From: Desulfocapsa sp.
GTDB taxonomy: Bacteria; Desulfobacterota; Desulfobulbia; Desulfobulbales; Desulfocapsaceae
Assembly (NCBI GenBank): GCA_013792135.1
Contig: VMSP01000080.1
Location: forward strand, 1-56,726
Length of the DNA: 56,726 bases
Reading direction: 5' to 3'
Numbering within the stretch: the first letter of the stretch is position 1; the number at the start of each line of letters is the position of its first letter. The notes under the pieces were generated by a model. It worked only from the letters and a program-made list of their open reading frames with translations. It was not told the origin of the DNA and made no database searches. Position numbers and translations under genes: made by a program. Shown piece after piece: positions 19,553 to 27,609 of the stretch.

Positions 19553-19564
19553 GGTTGTCCTTTA

Positions 19565-19613
19565 ATGAAAGTCTCCGGCGGAGCGCGAAACGCGCCATGC
19601 CGGAGACTTTCAT
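19565..19613. promoter_or_regulatory. Strong hairpin in the cas3 upstream leader
   Basis: ATGAAAGTCTCCGGC (19565-19579) and its exact reverse complement (19599-19613) enclose GCGCG-AAA-CGCGC, giving a long two-tier stem 12 bases before the cas3 ATG. On the plus strand it is followed by ATATAATTTTTTTT, which could terminate rightward transcripts; on the minus strand it would sit in the cas3 mRNA leader just before the ribosome site. Its role is not determined; it could also be a REP-like repeat. Confidence 0.7.
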
Positions 19614-20076
19614 ATAATTTTTTTTCGTAACATGGCGGGGCAGGTTCACAGCATACCGTTGCAAACGGCTCGAAAGCCAACGCTCCGGCTCCGGCCCTCT
19701 CCCACTGAAAAAGATTGAGTTGCATTGTCTTCTCTTCCTTATTTCATCCTCTGGTCATTAATGAATCCGCTAAAAGTCCAGCTTTCCCTGTTGTCATTTC
19801 GACCATTGGGAGAAATCTTCACCGTACCCAGTACGTTTAGTGCCTTACAGCAAATTTTCTTGTTATTTTTTCAAAGAAATTTTGCTGTAAGGTAACTTAT
19901 CCCGTTCATCGGGGTAAGAAGAAAGATTTCTCGCTGTCGCTCGAAATGACACACTTTTTTGACTTTTCTGAGTCTCGCAGACTTTACCTGCGAGATCATC
20001 ATCATTCATGCTCAACGCTATCATACACCCAGGGTGGGTCAAAAGATGATCCAGTGAGCTTTGTAATTTCATTTTT
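19614..20076. other. Intergenic region between cas3 and the WYL regulator
   Basis: No gene is supported. It contains a palindromic mobile-like element (19792-19951); the remaining sequence on either side shows nothing recognisable. The promoter of the cas operon should lie here if cas3 is not read through from the WYL gene, but no convincing -35/-10 pair was found. Confidence 0.55.
19792..19951. repeat. 160-base palindromic intergenic element (MITE-like)
   Basis: The ends read TGTCATTTCGA (19792-) and TCGAAATGACA (-19951) and both continue into a GAGAAATCTT block, so the element is bounded by imperfect inverted repeats. The centre is another inverted repeat of CCTTACAGCAAA and its complement around 19842-19892. 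Sequences beginning TGTCATTTCGA...GAGAAATCTT are familiar as dispersed repeats in several bacterial phyla (from memory). It is non-coding and has a single copy in this window. Confidence 0.7.
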
Positions 20077-21048
20077 TTATTTTTCATACTGCCGCAGGGC
20101 GGCAATCAATCTCTCCCTGACCTCACAACGCAGTTCATCCGGTGCAATCACCTCGACATCAGGGCCATAGCGCAGAATATCCAGCACCAGTTCGCGGGAG
20201 TCGCCATAAGGCAGGCTGAGCTGATAGGAGCCGTCAGCCAGCCAGCTTCCCTGCTGGTCAGAGTGCCATTGTTCCTCGGCCACCCAGCGGGCGCGCTGCG
20301 GGCTGAAACGCAGGATGGCGGCATGCTTCGGCGGCCCGGAAAAAATGCCGAAGGATCCGCCATAATAACTGTCAAGCTGTTCATCGGGAATGTCCATTGC
20401 CTCCTCATCACGCATGACAGGATCATGGATCCGGTCAAGAGCCAGGGTACGCAACCCATCGGCCTGATGGCACCAGGAATCGAGATACCAGTTTTCACGG
20501 TAATAGATAAGACGCTGGGGTGAGACAGTGCGGCTGGAAAGGCAATCGTTCCCCCGGTTATGATAGCGCAGATCCAGTCTGCGGCGCTGAAGGGTGGCTG
20601 AGGCAGCGGCATGAAAATTTTCTGGCAGACACACACGCGCACCAACGCTGTGAAAACGAAAACGGCGAAAAACTTCGCCGGTGGCCACATTTTTGTTCTT
20701 GAGGATCGACTCAATCCGCTGGCGGAAGAGAGAAAATTCCTGGCGGAGAAGACCAGGATGCATGCGGCTGAGCAATTCATGGACGGTGAGCAGGGCATGG
20801 AGCTCGGAAAGGCTGAACCAGAGGCCGGGCAACTCGCATTGATCACCGCCTGCCCGATCCAGAATATAGCCCTTGAGTTTCGGGTCAAAATGAACGGGTG
20901 CCGCCAGTTCTGAGCGCAGTTTCCTGATCGTCCGCTTGACCGTGGGCTGGGAACATTCCAACCGCTCCTGCAGCTCGCGCATGGTGATCGGATAGCGTCG
21001 GGAATGCAGAATGGCATGCAGCTCGTAGATGCGGTCAAACGTGTTCAT
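20077..21048 (-). CDS. HTH plus WYL-domain transcriptional regulator
   Basis: Predicted DNA-binding regulator of 323 residues. The start is placed at MNTFDRIYEL, where CCGGAGAG sits just upstream; an earlier in-frame ATG lacks a site. Residues 1-60 form a DeoR/HTH-11-like winged helix (MRELQERLECSQPTVKRTIRKL), and the middle holds a WYL domain (about 115-200, RLIYYRENWYLDSWCHQADGLRTLALDRI), followed by a WCX-like C-terminal region (DSYYGGSFGIFSG, VLDILRYGPDVEVIAPDELR). WYL regulators bind nucleic acids or nucleotides as ligands and are known to control CRISPR, CBASS and BREX loci. Its position just upstream of cas3, same strand, makes control of this I-C operon the leading idea. Confidence 0.9.
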   Translation of the reverse strand: MNTFDRIYELHAILHSRRYPITMRELQERLECSQPTVKRTIRKLRSELAAPVHFDPKLKGYILDRAGGDQCELPGLWFSLSELHALLTVHELLSRMHPGLLRQEFSLFRQRIESILKNKNVATGEVFRRFRFHSVGARVCLPENFHAAASATLQRRRLDLRYHNRGNDCLSSRTVSPQRLIYYRENWYLDSWCHQADGLRTLALDRIHDPVMRDEEAMDIPDEQLDSYYGGSFGIFSGPPKHAAILRFSPQRARWVAEEQWHSDQQGSWLADGSYQLSLPYGDSRELVLDILRYGPDVEVIAPDELRCEVRERLIAALRQYEK

Positions 21049-21284
21049 TTTTCTCTCCGGCAGAGGAAAAGACGTAGAATCAGAATGATTCACTCTTGCC
21101 CATGCCATCGAAGAAAGCAACAGCTTTTATATAAAAACACAAAAAAGCAACTCGATGCGGACCTCGCACCTTGTTGCTTTTATTGAAATTTTATTCGCTT
21201 GTTGCCATAATGCGAACACTACAACATTGAAAAAAAAGGGGGGCAGCGGAGACTTGATGAAGAAGAGAAGCAGAAATCAAAGAC

Positions 21285-21325
21285 AAAAAAAGGGGCATCC
21301 AGAATACTTCTGAATGCCCCTTTTT
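21285..21325 (-). terminator. Terminator of the tRNA operon
   Basis: On the minus strand GGGGCATTCAGAA, a TAC-like loop and TTCTGGATGCCCC form a 13-base stem with one mismatch, preceded by A residues and followed by seven T residues. It starts about ten bases after the tRNA-Glu 3' end. The A-run on the other side lets it also act rightward. Confidence 0.9.
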
Positions 21326-21334
21326 AAGATTATA

Positions 21335-21412
21335 TGGCGTCCCCAACCGGATTTGAACCGGTGTTGTCGGCGTGAAAGGCCGATGTCCTGGACCTGACTA
21401 GACGATGGGGAC
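21335..21412 (-). tRNA. tRNA-Glu (UUC)
   Basis: A 78-base cloverleaf with encoded CCA. Acceptor strands GTCCCCA and TGGGGAC pair fully; the anticodon stem TCGGC/GCCGA encloses loop CTTTCAC, giving anticodon TTC; the T arm reads ACCGG-TTCAAAT-CCGGT. It lies 12 bases downstream of tRNA-Lys in one transcript. Confidence 0.97.
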
Positions 21413-21424
21413 CAGTATGAAAAA

Positions 21425-21500
21425 TGGTGGGTCGTGCGCGACTTGAACGCGCGACTCTCTGATTAAAAGTCAGATACTCTACCAACTGAGTTAACGACCC
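21425..21500 (-). tRNA. tRNA-Lys (UUU)
   Basis: A 76-base cloverleaf with encoded CCA. Acceptor strands GGGTCGT and ACGACCC pair; the anticodon stem TCTGA/TCAGA encloses CTTTTAA, anticodon TTT; the T arm reads GCGCG-TTCAAGT-CGCGC. First gene of the two-tRNA unit. Confidence 0.97.
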
Positions 21501-21512
21501 GTAAAGGAAGGC

Positions 21513-21541
21513 TTTATACAAAGTCGTTCTTTATCTGTCAA
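21513..21541 (-). promoter_or_regulatory. Near-consensus sigma-70 promoter of the tRNA-Lys/tRNA-Glu operon
   Basis: On the minus strand TTGACA (21536-21541), then exactly 17 bases, then TATAAA (21513-21518), ending 12 bases before tRNA-Lys. The -35 is perfect and the -10 matches at five of six positions, as expected for strong stable-RNA expression. Confidence 0.92.
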
Positions 21542-21857
21542 TAGAAAAAAACATATCTGAAGACAATCTTCATCCATTTATCACTCAGTCCGGTGTAAGT
21601 CAAGGGAATTCCACACAATCAAAAAGGAACCCGTGACAGAACCGATTGTTCTTGATCCGCAGAAAGAGATAAAGGCCATTCGGCAATTTTTGTTGTGACC
21701 ATGGGAAATGAATGATGTATATTGATGTCGCTTGAGTCGCATACTGTTCTTTTTGCCAGAGTCTCGACACTGCAATGTAACAATTCTATTTCAACAACAA
21801 GTATCATTTTTCAGGCATTTGTCCTGACTATTCAGGTCTGGGAGCAGCGTTTTAATT
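21542..21857. other. Intergenic region between the tRNA promoter and rdgC
   Basis: No gene is supported here. It must contain the rdgC promoter (not identified). The 17-base string ACTGCAATGTAACAATT at 21769-21785 recurs exactly at 38231-38247 upstream of ccsA. Confidence 0.5.
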
Positions 21858-22463
21858 ATGGGGTTTCTTAATGGTTCGGCAAGTTTTGTCCGTTTCAGCG
21901 TGGAAGGCGATCTTCCTGAAAACTTCTGGGATTTTGCCGCGGAACGGATCACGGCATTTTCTTTCAAAGATATTGATGAAACTTACGACGAATTTTCCAT
22001 CGGCTGGGTCTCCGTTCAGAACATGTTTGATTCTGATTTCAAGTTCGCCTCCTATGCCAGCGGCGACTATGTCACCCTCTCCCTGCGCATCGATGAACGC
22101 AAGGTGGCCCCGGCCATCCTGAAAAAATTTGCCCAGAAGGAAGAGGAGCGGATCAAAAAGGAAAAGCAGATCCCCAAGATCGGTCGCACTATGAAGATAG
22201 AGATCAGAGAACGGATCCAGAGCGAGCTGATGAAAAAAGCAGCGCCGATCCCCGCCGTCTATGACCTGTGCTGGAACCTGTCGGACTCGACCCTTATTTT
22301 TTTCACCACCAACAGGAAGGCGCATACTCTGCTTGAGGACCTGTTCAAAGAGACCTTCGGACTACTCATTGCCCAGCAGATTCCTTATTATATGGCTGAG
22401 CGCCTCCTGGATGAGGACGACACTCTGCGCCTTGCTGCTATTACCCCTGATATCTTTGTTTAG
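21858..22463 (+). CDS. rdgC: RdgC-family recombination-associated protein, short form
   Basis: RdgC is a ring-shaped DNA-binding protein that limits RecA-driven recombination in enterobacteria. This 201-residue protein has the family's opening pattern (MGFLNGSASFVRFSVEGDLP, then FSFKDIDETYDEFSIGWVSV), a central charged segment IGRTMKIEIRERIQSELMKK and the PAVYDLCWNLSDSTLIFFTTNRKA stretch, here split as VYDLCWNLSD and LIFFTTNRKA. It is about 100 residues shorter than the E. coli protein, as is common outside the gamma and beta classes, so biochemical equivalence is not assured. A GGGAG site lies rather far upstream (about 13 bases). A C-rich/G-rich hairpin follows the stop, then a 56-base repeat and a gene of unknown function in the same direction. 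Confidence 0.8.
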   Translation: MGFLNGSASFVRFSVEGDLPENFWDFAAERITAFSFKDIDETYDEFSIGWVSVQNMFDSDFKFASYASGDYVTLSLRIDERKVAPAILKKFAQKEEERIKKEKQIPKIGRTMKIEIRERIQSELMKKAAPIPAVYDLCWNLSDSTLIFFTTNRKAHTLLEDLFKETFGLLIAQQIPYYMAERLLDEDDTLRLAAITPDIFV

Positions 22464-22479
22464 GAACCACCACCCCCAG

Positions 22480-22503
22480 CCCCCTCCTTAAAAAAGGAGG
22501 GGG
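22480..22503 (+). terminator. Hairpin after rdgC
   Basis: CCCCCTCCTT, four A, AAGGAGGGGG form a perfect 10-base stem 17 bases after the rdgC stop; only three T follow, so termination may be weak. Confidence 0.6.
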
Positions 22504-22519
22504 TTTACGTAAAACATAC

Positions 22520-22575
22520 AAGGAGTCGTAACGAACTGCCTCGAGATGCAGTGATTATCTCGCAACGGCTCCTCA
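22520..22575. repeat. 56-base hairpin repeat, copy A
   Basis: Starts AAGGAGTCGTAACGA and ends TCTCGCAACGGCTCCTCA. The two ends are imperfect inverted repeats (11 of 14). A second copy of the same length is at 43505-43560: the first 15 bases match at 13 and the last 21 at 19, while the centre differs. Both copies lie just before a gene start. Confidence 0.8.
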
Positions 22576-22619
22576 TTTTCTTTTGAACCTTCAGCCTCAC
22601 CGGGCCTGGTAATGACCTT

Positions 22620-23165
22620 ATGGATTTAGTTGACCTTATTGCAGAAAAACGATTTATCGGCCAGGAGTTTCTTACCTGGCTGTGGTGGAAAAGCGAAGAG
22701 CGCGGCGGCAGCGTTGAGCTCCCCGGCCAGGGTGATATCACCGTGGTCTTTGAAAAGCATATGCTTCTCGAATATGGCGAAGGTGAGTCCAGCGAAAAAT
22801 GCATCTGCAGCGGCCTGCAAAGCGAGCTGAAAGAGGCACGCACCGGGCTGGTCATGGGCAAGAAGTTGGAGCAGGCACGAATTCAAGTGGCCCAGAATGA
22901 CTATGAATGGAATTTCACCATGGCAGCCGCCGTTATGGAGTTTCGCAATGTCAAACTGCCGAAGACCGGAGCTGCCCAGGAAGGCGGAAACAGCCCTGAA
23001 GAAATAGAAGGGCTGATTCTGGAGCGCATCTTCCTCTTTGAAGAGTTGATTCGCCTGGTGCAGGCCCTTTTCCGCATGTTTCTCGAGGTACGGGTCAGCA
23101 ATAACTGGAAGGATGAACTGGTCAAGATTCGCTCCTGGGTCCATACCCGGGGGCAGATGACATAA
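22620..23165 (+). CDS. Conserved protein of unknown function linked to rdgC
   Basis: A 181-residue soluble protein that I do not recognise by domain. It begins with MDLVDLIAEKRFIGQEFLTWLWWKSE, split here as LVDLIAEKRFIGQEFLTWLW, a tryptophan-rich start, and contains an acidic and glycine-rich middle (GGSVELPGQGDITVVFEKH), one CICSG pair of cysteines, and a predicted helical C-terminal half (EGLILERIFLFEELIRLVQALF). Same direction as rdgC and 156 bases downstream, with a terminator-like hairpin and the 56-base repeat between them. The pairing with a short RdgC seems to recur in related genomes (from memory, not verified), so a DNA-recombination role is a guess. There is no clear ribosome site before the ATG. 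Confidence 0.65.
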   Translation: MDLVDLIAEKRFIGQEFLTWLWWKSEERGGSVELPGQGDITVVFEKHMLLEYGEGESSEKCICSGLQSELKEARTGLVMGKKLEQARIQVAQNDYEWNFTMAAAVMEFRNVKLPKTGAAQEGGNSPEEIEGLILERIFLFEELIRLVQALFRMFLEVRVSNNWKDELVKIRSWVHTRGQMT

Positions 23166-23306
23166 GGGTACTTTGAAAAATGGTCTTTTTACCCAATCTC
23201 TGCGTTGCTCTGAAAATTTTACCCTCGGAATATCAGCTATATGCCTGCGGTAAAATTTTCTTCACGCCTTGATCTTGAATAAAAATCCTGATTTTTCAAG
23301 GTACCC
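23166..23306. repeat. 141-base palindromic intergenic element (MITE-like)
   Basis: GGGTACTTTGAAAAAT at the left end and ATTTTTCAAGGTACCC at the right are inverted repeats matching at 15 of 16 bases. Inner arms around GAAAATTTTACC and GGTAAAATTTTC continue the palindrome to a centre near 23240. It begins one base after the stop of the preceding gene and ends 27 bases before gatB. Confidence 0.75.
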
Positions 23307-23333
23307 ATAAAAGCATGCTCAGGAAAGATAAGT

Positions 23334-24758
23334 ATGAAATTTGAAACTGTAATCGGGCTGGAGATCCACGCCCAGCTCAAGACCGAATCAAAGATTTTCT
23401 GCGGCTGTTCAACAAAATTCGGGGCACCACCCAACAGCCACACCTGCCCGGTGTGCCTGGGGCTACCCGGCAGCCTGCCGGTTCTTAATAAAAAGGTGGT
23501 GGAATTCGCCATCAAGATGGGCCTGGCCACTGGTTCGGACATCAATCGTATCAATCAGTTCGCCCGCAAAAACTACTTTTACCCGGATCTGCCCAAAGGC
23601 TATCAGACCTCCCAATTTGATCTCCCCATTGTTGAACATGGCGAGGTGGAGATCGAGGTGGACGGCAAAAAAAGGGTAATCGGCATCACCCGCATGCACA
23701 TGGAAGAAGATGCCGGCAAACTGATCCATGACGATCGGGAACCCGTCTCCTATGTGGACCTGAATCGCACCGGAACACCGCTCCTTGAAATCGTCTCCGA
23801 GCCGGATATTCGCTCCCCGGAAGAGGCCGCGGCTTATCTACGCAAAATCCACGCCATCCTCCGCTATCTCGACATCTGCGACGGCAACATGCAGGAGGGG
23901 AGTTTCCGCTGTGACGCCAATATCTCTCTGCGCCCTGTAGGGCAGGAAAAGCTTGGCACCCGTACAGAGCTCAAGAACATGAACTCATTTCGAAATGTAC
24001 AGAGTGCCCTGGAATACGAAGTACGAAGGCAGCGGGACATTCTCATGGAAGGCGGCACCATCGTCCAGGAGACCCTGCTCTGGAATCCCGACCGTAACTG
24101 CACCGAATCCATGCGCAGCAAGGACGATGCCCACGATTACCGCTATTTTCCCTGCCCTGACCTTGTCCCTGTCAGGATTGATGACGCCTGGATCGAAGAA
24201 ATCCGCGCCACCCTGCCCGAGCTGCCGGAAGCGCGCAAGCTCAGGTTCATACAGGAATACGAACTGCCCGAGCATGACGCCTCGCTGCTGACCAATTCGC
24301 GGGAACTGGCCGACTATTTCGAAACAGCTGCCAAAGCCTGTAATCAGCCCAAGAAGGTATCCAACTGGATGATGACCGAACTGATGCGCGAGCTGAAGGG
24401 CGAAGAGCTCTCCACTTGCAAGGTCGGTGCCGAACAGCTGGGATCTCTGGTGAACATGGTGGAGACAGGGACCATCAGCGGCAAGATCGCCAAGACGGTT
24501 TTTCTGGAGATGATGGCAAGCGGCAAGGGACCGGAAACAGTTGTTGAGGAACAGAACCTGGGTCAGGTCTCCAATGAGAGTGAGCTCCTCACCATTGTCC
24601 GCCGGATCATTGCCGACAATCCCGGCCAGGTTACAGACTTCAAGGGAGGCAAGACCAAGCTCATGAGTTACTTTGTCGGCCAGCTGATGCAGAAAACAAA
24701 GGGGCAGGCCAATCCCGCCCTGGCCAACAAGCTGTTCACCCAGGAACTGGCAGGGTAA
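23334..24758 (+). CDS. gatB: Aspartyl/glutamyl-tRNA amidotransferase subunit B
   Basis: Subunit of the GatCAB complex that phosphorylates and amidates misacylated Glu-tRNA(Gln) and/or Asp-tRNA(Asn) in the cytosol. The 474 residues begin [14 protein letters not shown] and carry the zinc cysteines in FCGCSTKFG and [11 protein letters not shown], the [11 protein letters not shown] segment near residue 82, the EDAGKLIHD kinase-site stretch and the GADIS-type [19 protein letters not shown] motif, here read as [17 protein letters not shown]. The C-terminal YqeY-like tail domain is present. AGGAAAG precedes the ATG. gatA and gatC are not adjacent; radC follows after eight bases, implying co-transcription. 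Confidence 0.97.
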   Translation: MKFETVIGLEIHAQLKTESKIFCGCSTKFGAPPNSHTCPVCLGLPGSLPVLNKKVVEFAIKMGLATGSDINRINQFARKNYFYPDLPKGYQTSQFDLPIVEHGEVEIEVDGKKRVIGITRMHMEEDAGKLIHDDREPVSYVDLNRTGTPLLEIVSEPDIRSPEEAAAYLRKIHAILRYLDICDGNMQEGSFRCDANISLRPVGQEKLGTRTELKNMNSFRNVQSALEYEVRRQRDILMEGGTIVQETLLWNPDRNCTESMRSKDDAHDYRYFPCPDLVPVRIDDAWIEEIRATLPELPEARKLRFIQEYELPEHDASLLTNSRELADYFETAAKACNQPKKVSNWMMTELMRELKGEELSTCKVGAEQLGSLVNMVETGTISGKIAKTVFLEMMASGKGPETVVEEQNLGQVSNESELLTIVRRIIADNPGQVTDFKGGKTKLMSYFVGQLMQKTKGQANPALANKLFTQELAG

Positions 24759-24766
24759 AGAGCCTG

Positions 24767-25498
24767 GTGGACAAGGAAGAGTGGCAGAAAAAGGGAGAAG
24801 GACACCGCCAGCGGCTGCGGGATCGTTTTCTGGAACGCGGCCTGGAAAGCTTCACCGATGCCGAGGTTCTGGAACTGCTGCTCACCTTCGGCACCCCACG
24901 CGCAGACTGTAAAGAGGCAGCCCGCCAGGCCTTGAACGAGTTCGGCTCCTTTGCCGCGGTCTTTGAGGCAGCCGTCCCCGCTCTCCAGAAGATCAAGGGG
25001 ATCGGTCCCAAGAACAGCTTTGCCATCCACTTTGTGCAGGAGGTTGCCAGCCGCTATCTGAAAGAGCGACTGGCCGGCAAGCGCTATCTCCATTCCTCCG
25101 CCGAGGTCAGGGACTATCTGCTCCACTCCATGCGCGGCCTGAAAAAAGAGGTCTTCACTGTTATCTTTCTCGACTCTTCGCATGCCATCATCGATTCCGA
25201 GGTAGTGGCCGAGGGTACCATCAACGTCAATACCGTCTATCCCCGGGAACTGATGAACAAGGCCCTGAGTCACAATGCCGCAGCCTTGATCGTCGCCCAT
25301 AACCATCCATCAGGCAGCCTCGACCCCTCTCCCCAGGATCGTCATCTGACTCGTACTCTTTGCCTGCTCTGCTCACTGATGCAGATCCAGCTCCTTGACC
25401 ACCTGATCATTGGCGATGGCAGTTATTCCTTTGCCGATCATGGGCTGATGAGCGAACTGCAGCAGGAATGCCGGGAACTGGTAGAGAACCTGCACTAA
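24767..25498 (+). CDS. radC: RadC family protein (JAB/MPN domain)
   Basis: The RadC/JAB family has a helix-hairpin-helix N-terminal half and a JAMM-like metal site; the historic link to DNA repair is doubtful, and the biochemical role remains unclear. In these 243 residues the HhH part lies at about 20-100 (LQKIKGIGPKNSFAIHFVQE), and the JAMM residues are in the segment AALIVAHNHPSGSLDPSPQD (H-x-H...D pattern) with an upstream glutamate in VVAEGTINVN. The start is GTG; AAAGAG lies a few bases upstream. It follows gatB by eight bases and precedes hemW by 20. Confidence 0.93.
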   Translation: MDKEEWQKKGEGHRQRLRDRFLERGLESFTDAEVLELLLTFGTPRADCKEAARQALNEFGSFAAVFEAAVPALQKIKGIGPKNSFAIHFVQEVASRYLKERLAGKRYLHSSAEVRDYLLHSMRGLKKEVFTVIFLDSSHAIIDSEVVAEGTINVNTVYPRELMNKALSHNAAALIVAHNHPSGSLDPSPQDRHLTRTLCLLCSLMQIQLLDHLIIGDGSYSFADHGLMSELQQECRELVENLH

Positions 25499-25518
25499 AA
25501 CCTGAATGACGGCCACTG

Positions 25519-26646
25519 ATGTCCTCCCTCTATATCCACATTCCCTTTTGCCTTTCCAAGTGCCCTTACTGCTCCTTTGTCTCCTATCCGGGTATGGACA
25601 AACTCCATCAGCGCTATGTAGCCGCCCTGCTCCTTGAAGCCCAATGGCTGCACCAAAACGCTTCTGTTTCTCCCCTCTCCACCCTCTTTCTGGGAGGCGG
25701 AACCCCTACTATCTTTTCGGGCAGAGAACTGGCACAACTTGTGTCCTGCTGCCAAGAACTGTTTGCTTTTAGCGATCAAGCAGAAATCTCAATTGAGGCC
25801 AATCCCAAGACTATTAATCCGGAAAAACTGTCCCTGCTGCGTCATAGCGGCATAAACAGGCTGTCTATTGGCGTTCAATCCTTCAATGATAAAGAGCTGC
25901 AACTCCTTGGTCGCCCACATTCAGCAGAAGACGCTGCTGAGGCTGTACAATTGGCACGCGCGGCCGGCTTTGACAACATCAGCCTCGATCTGATGTATGG
26001 ACTTCCCGGTCAGGACCATTATTCCTGGCAACAGACCCTTGAGCAGGCCATCTCCATTGCTCCGGATCATCTCTCACTCTATGAACTGACCGTGGAGCAA
26101 GGCACCCCGTATCATCTCCAACGGAATCAGGGGCTACTTGATCTGCCGGATGAAGAAAATATGGTGATCATGGATCAGCTCACGGCAACGCTCTGCCGGC
26201 AGGCCGGACTTGCCCAGTATGAAATATCCAATTATGCCAGGCCCGGATATGAATGCCGCCACAACATCAACTACTGGCAGAACGGTCCCTACCTGGCACT
26301 GGGTGCCGGTGCCGTTGGCTGTGTGGATGGCAGACGCCGGCAGAAGACCTGCGACCCCCGGCACTACTGTGAACAGATCGAATCCGGGCAATCAGTGGTA
26401 CAGGAGGAGGAATGCCTTGAACGGACAGCATCCTTTCGGGAGACCGTGGTCATGGGGCTGCGCATGACCTGTGGGGTGTCGAAGATACAACTACAGCAGC
26501 GTTATGAAATGGATCTGGATGACTATTACGGCGACACCCTGATCCATCTTGTTAATCAGGGCCTGGTGGAGATAACCGCAAGCCATCTGCGGCTGACAGC
26601 CAGAGGCCGGAGCTTTGCCAATCAGGTAATGGCTGAACTGGTGTAA
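25519..26646 (+). CDS. hemW: HemW-like radical SAM protein
   Basis: Radical SAM enzyme of the HemN/HemW family. The cluster-binding motif is near the N-terminus (IHIPFCLSKCPYCSF, C-x3-C-x2-C), followed by the SAM-binding FLGGGTPT segment, LSIGVQSFNDKELQLLGR and DLMYGLPGQ. At 375 residues and lacking the extra N-terminal residues of true oxygen-independent coproporphyrinogen oxidase HemN, with a short HemN C-terminal domain, it fits HemW, a heme-trafficking chaperone, better than HemN. Third gene of the gatB-radC-hemW run. No terminator was recognised in the 100 bases before the convergent EI24 gene. Confidence 0.93.
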   Translation: MSSLYIHIPFCLSKCPYCSFVSYPGMDKLHQRYVAALLLEAQWLHQNASVSPLSTLFLGGGTPTIFSGRELAQLVSCCQELFAFSDQAEISIEANPKTINPEKLSLLRHSGINRLSIGVQSFNDKELQLLGRPHSAEDAAEAVQLARAAGFDNISLDLMYGLPGQDHYSWQQTLEQAISIAPDHLSLYELTVEQGTPYHLQRNQGLLDLPDEENMVIMDQLTATLCRQAGLAQYEISNYARPGYECRHNINYWQNGPYLALGAGAVGCVDGRRRQKTCDPRHYCEQIESGQSVVQEEECLERTASFRETVVMGLRMTCGVSKIQLQQRYEMDLDDYYGDTLIHLVNQGLVEITASHLRLTARGRSFANQVMAELV

Positions 26647-26749
26647 GAGAGGCAATAACAACAAATGCAGGCCTGAAGACCTTAGGGCACCCCTTAATTT
26701 ATTCCTCACATAGTCAATATATATTTTTCTTTTTTCATCCTCTGCACCT

Positions 26750-27559
26750 CTACGCGAGATCAATATCTTTTTTCTCTGCCTGTTCCAGAGCACTGAAGTT
26801 CAAGGTTATATGCACTGTGAACAAGGGAAAAATCAAGGCCATGAGAAAAATATTAACGATGGGGATCAAACTGATAACCGCGGGCAGAATACCCAGACGA
26901 AAAGCTGAGGCGCCATGCCTGCGCAGCCAGCCGATTTTGCGGCCCAGACTCCAGCGTCGCCGTGAGGTCGGATAATCCAGGAACATAAGGGCCGAATAAT
27001 AGGTGTAGAGCAGCAGGACAAGGACCTGACCAAGGAGCGGGATAAAGCTCAGGGTCAAGGCCACTACAGTGACCACCAGTCCAAAGGCACCAATCTTCAC
27101 CCCCTCCACGAGATCATTCACTATCCCTTTGAAAGTAAAGGCCGCATCTTCTTCAAAGGCTTGCCCGGCATACTTTTTTTCAGCGGCACTACTCAAAAAG
27201 ACATATCCTGGCGCACTCAGGGTATAGGCCAGGATAAAGGCAAGATAAAAGGCCACGATCCGGGAGATGATAAAAAAAGTCCATTTCATCACCAGCCAAC
27301 CGAAGTGCTTCACCCACCCCCAGATCCCCACTGCCTCGGGTGCCTGTTGAAAAAATGCGGCTGTATGACCATCAACATAGCCCACAGTCAGCAGATAAGC
27401 GCCCCAGGTGAGCGCGAATGTCAGGAGGACCAGCAAAAAACTCCAGCCAAGAAGTTTTGGGCTGCGGAGGAGAAAAGCAATGGAGGACCCGAGAGGAATC
27501 CATTTGACAGGGGCCTGATGGGGGGGCATACTACTTGAAGATATATCCATGATAATCAA
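26750..27559 (-). CDS. EI24 domain / CysZ-like membrane protein
   Basis: A 269-residue inner-membrane protein with four or more hydrophobic segments (about 30-50, 85-125, 165-205 and 230-255). The pattern FAFLLRSPKLLGWSFL-like start, here SIAFLLRSPKLLGWSF, and the LSFIPLLGQVLVLLLYTYYSALMFLDYP region (read as LSFIPLLGQVLVLLLYTYYS) are typical of the EI24/CysZ family (formerly DUF540). E. coli CysZ is a sulfate transporter component; many family members have no assigned substrate, and no sulfur-assimilation gene is adjacent here. Divergently oriented from radA with 50 bases between the starts. Confidence 0.8.
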   Translation of the reverse strand: MIIMDISSSSMPPHQAPVKWIPLGSSIAFLLRSPKLLGWSFLLVLLTFALTWGAYLLTVGYVDGHTAAFFQQAPEAVGIWGWVKHFGWLVMKWTFFIISRIVAFYLAFILAYTLSAPGYVFLSSAAEKKYAGQAFEEDAAFTFKGIVNDLVEGVKIGAFGLVVTVVALTLSFIPLLGQVLVLLLYTYYSALMFLDYPTSRRRWSLGRKIGWLRRHGASAFRLGILPAVISLIPIVNIFLMALIFPLFTVHITLNFSALEQAEKKDIDLA

Positions 27560-27609
27560 CTCTATTACGATAAACGGGAAAGGCTTATTTATTAATTGCT
27601 TATGATGCT

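Noticed and set aside
22626-23144. 172-codon frame antisense to the rdgC-linked gene
   Set aside because: The plus-strand frame is as long, has a more natural residue mix and is co-oriented with rdgC; the antisense frame has no neighbour in its direction.
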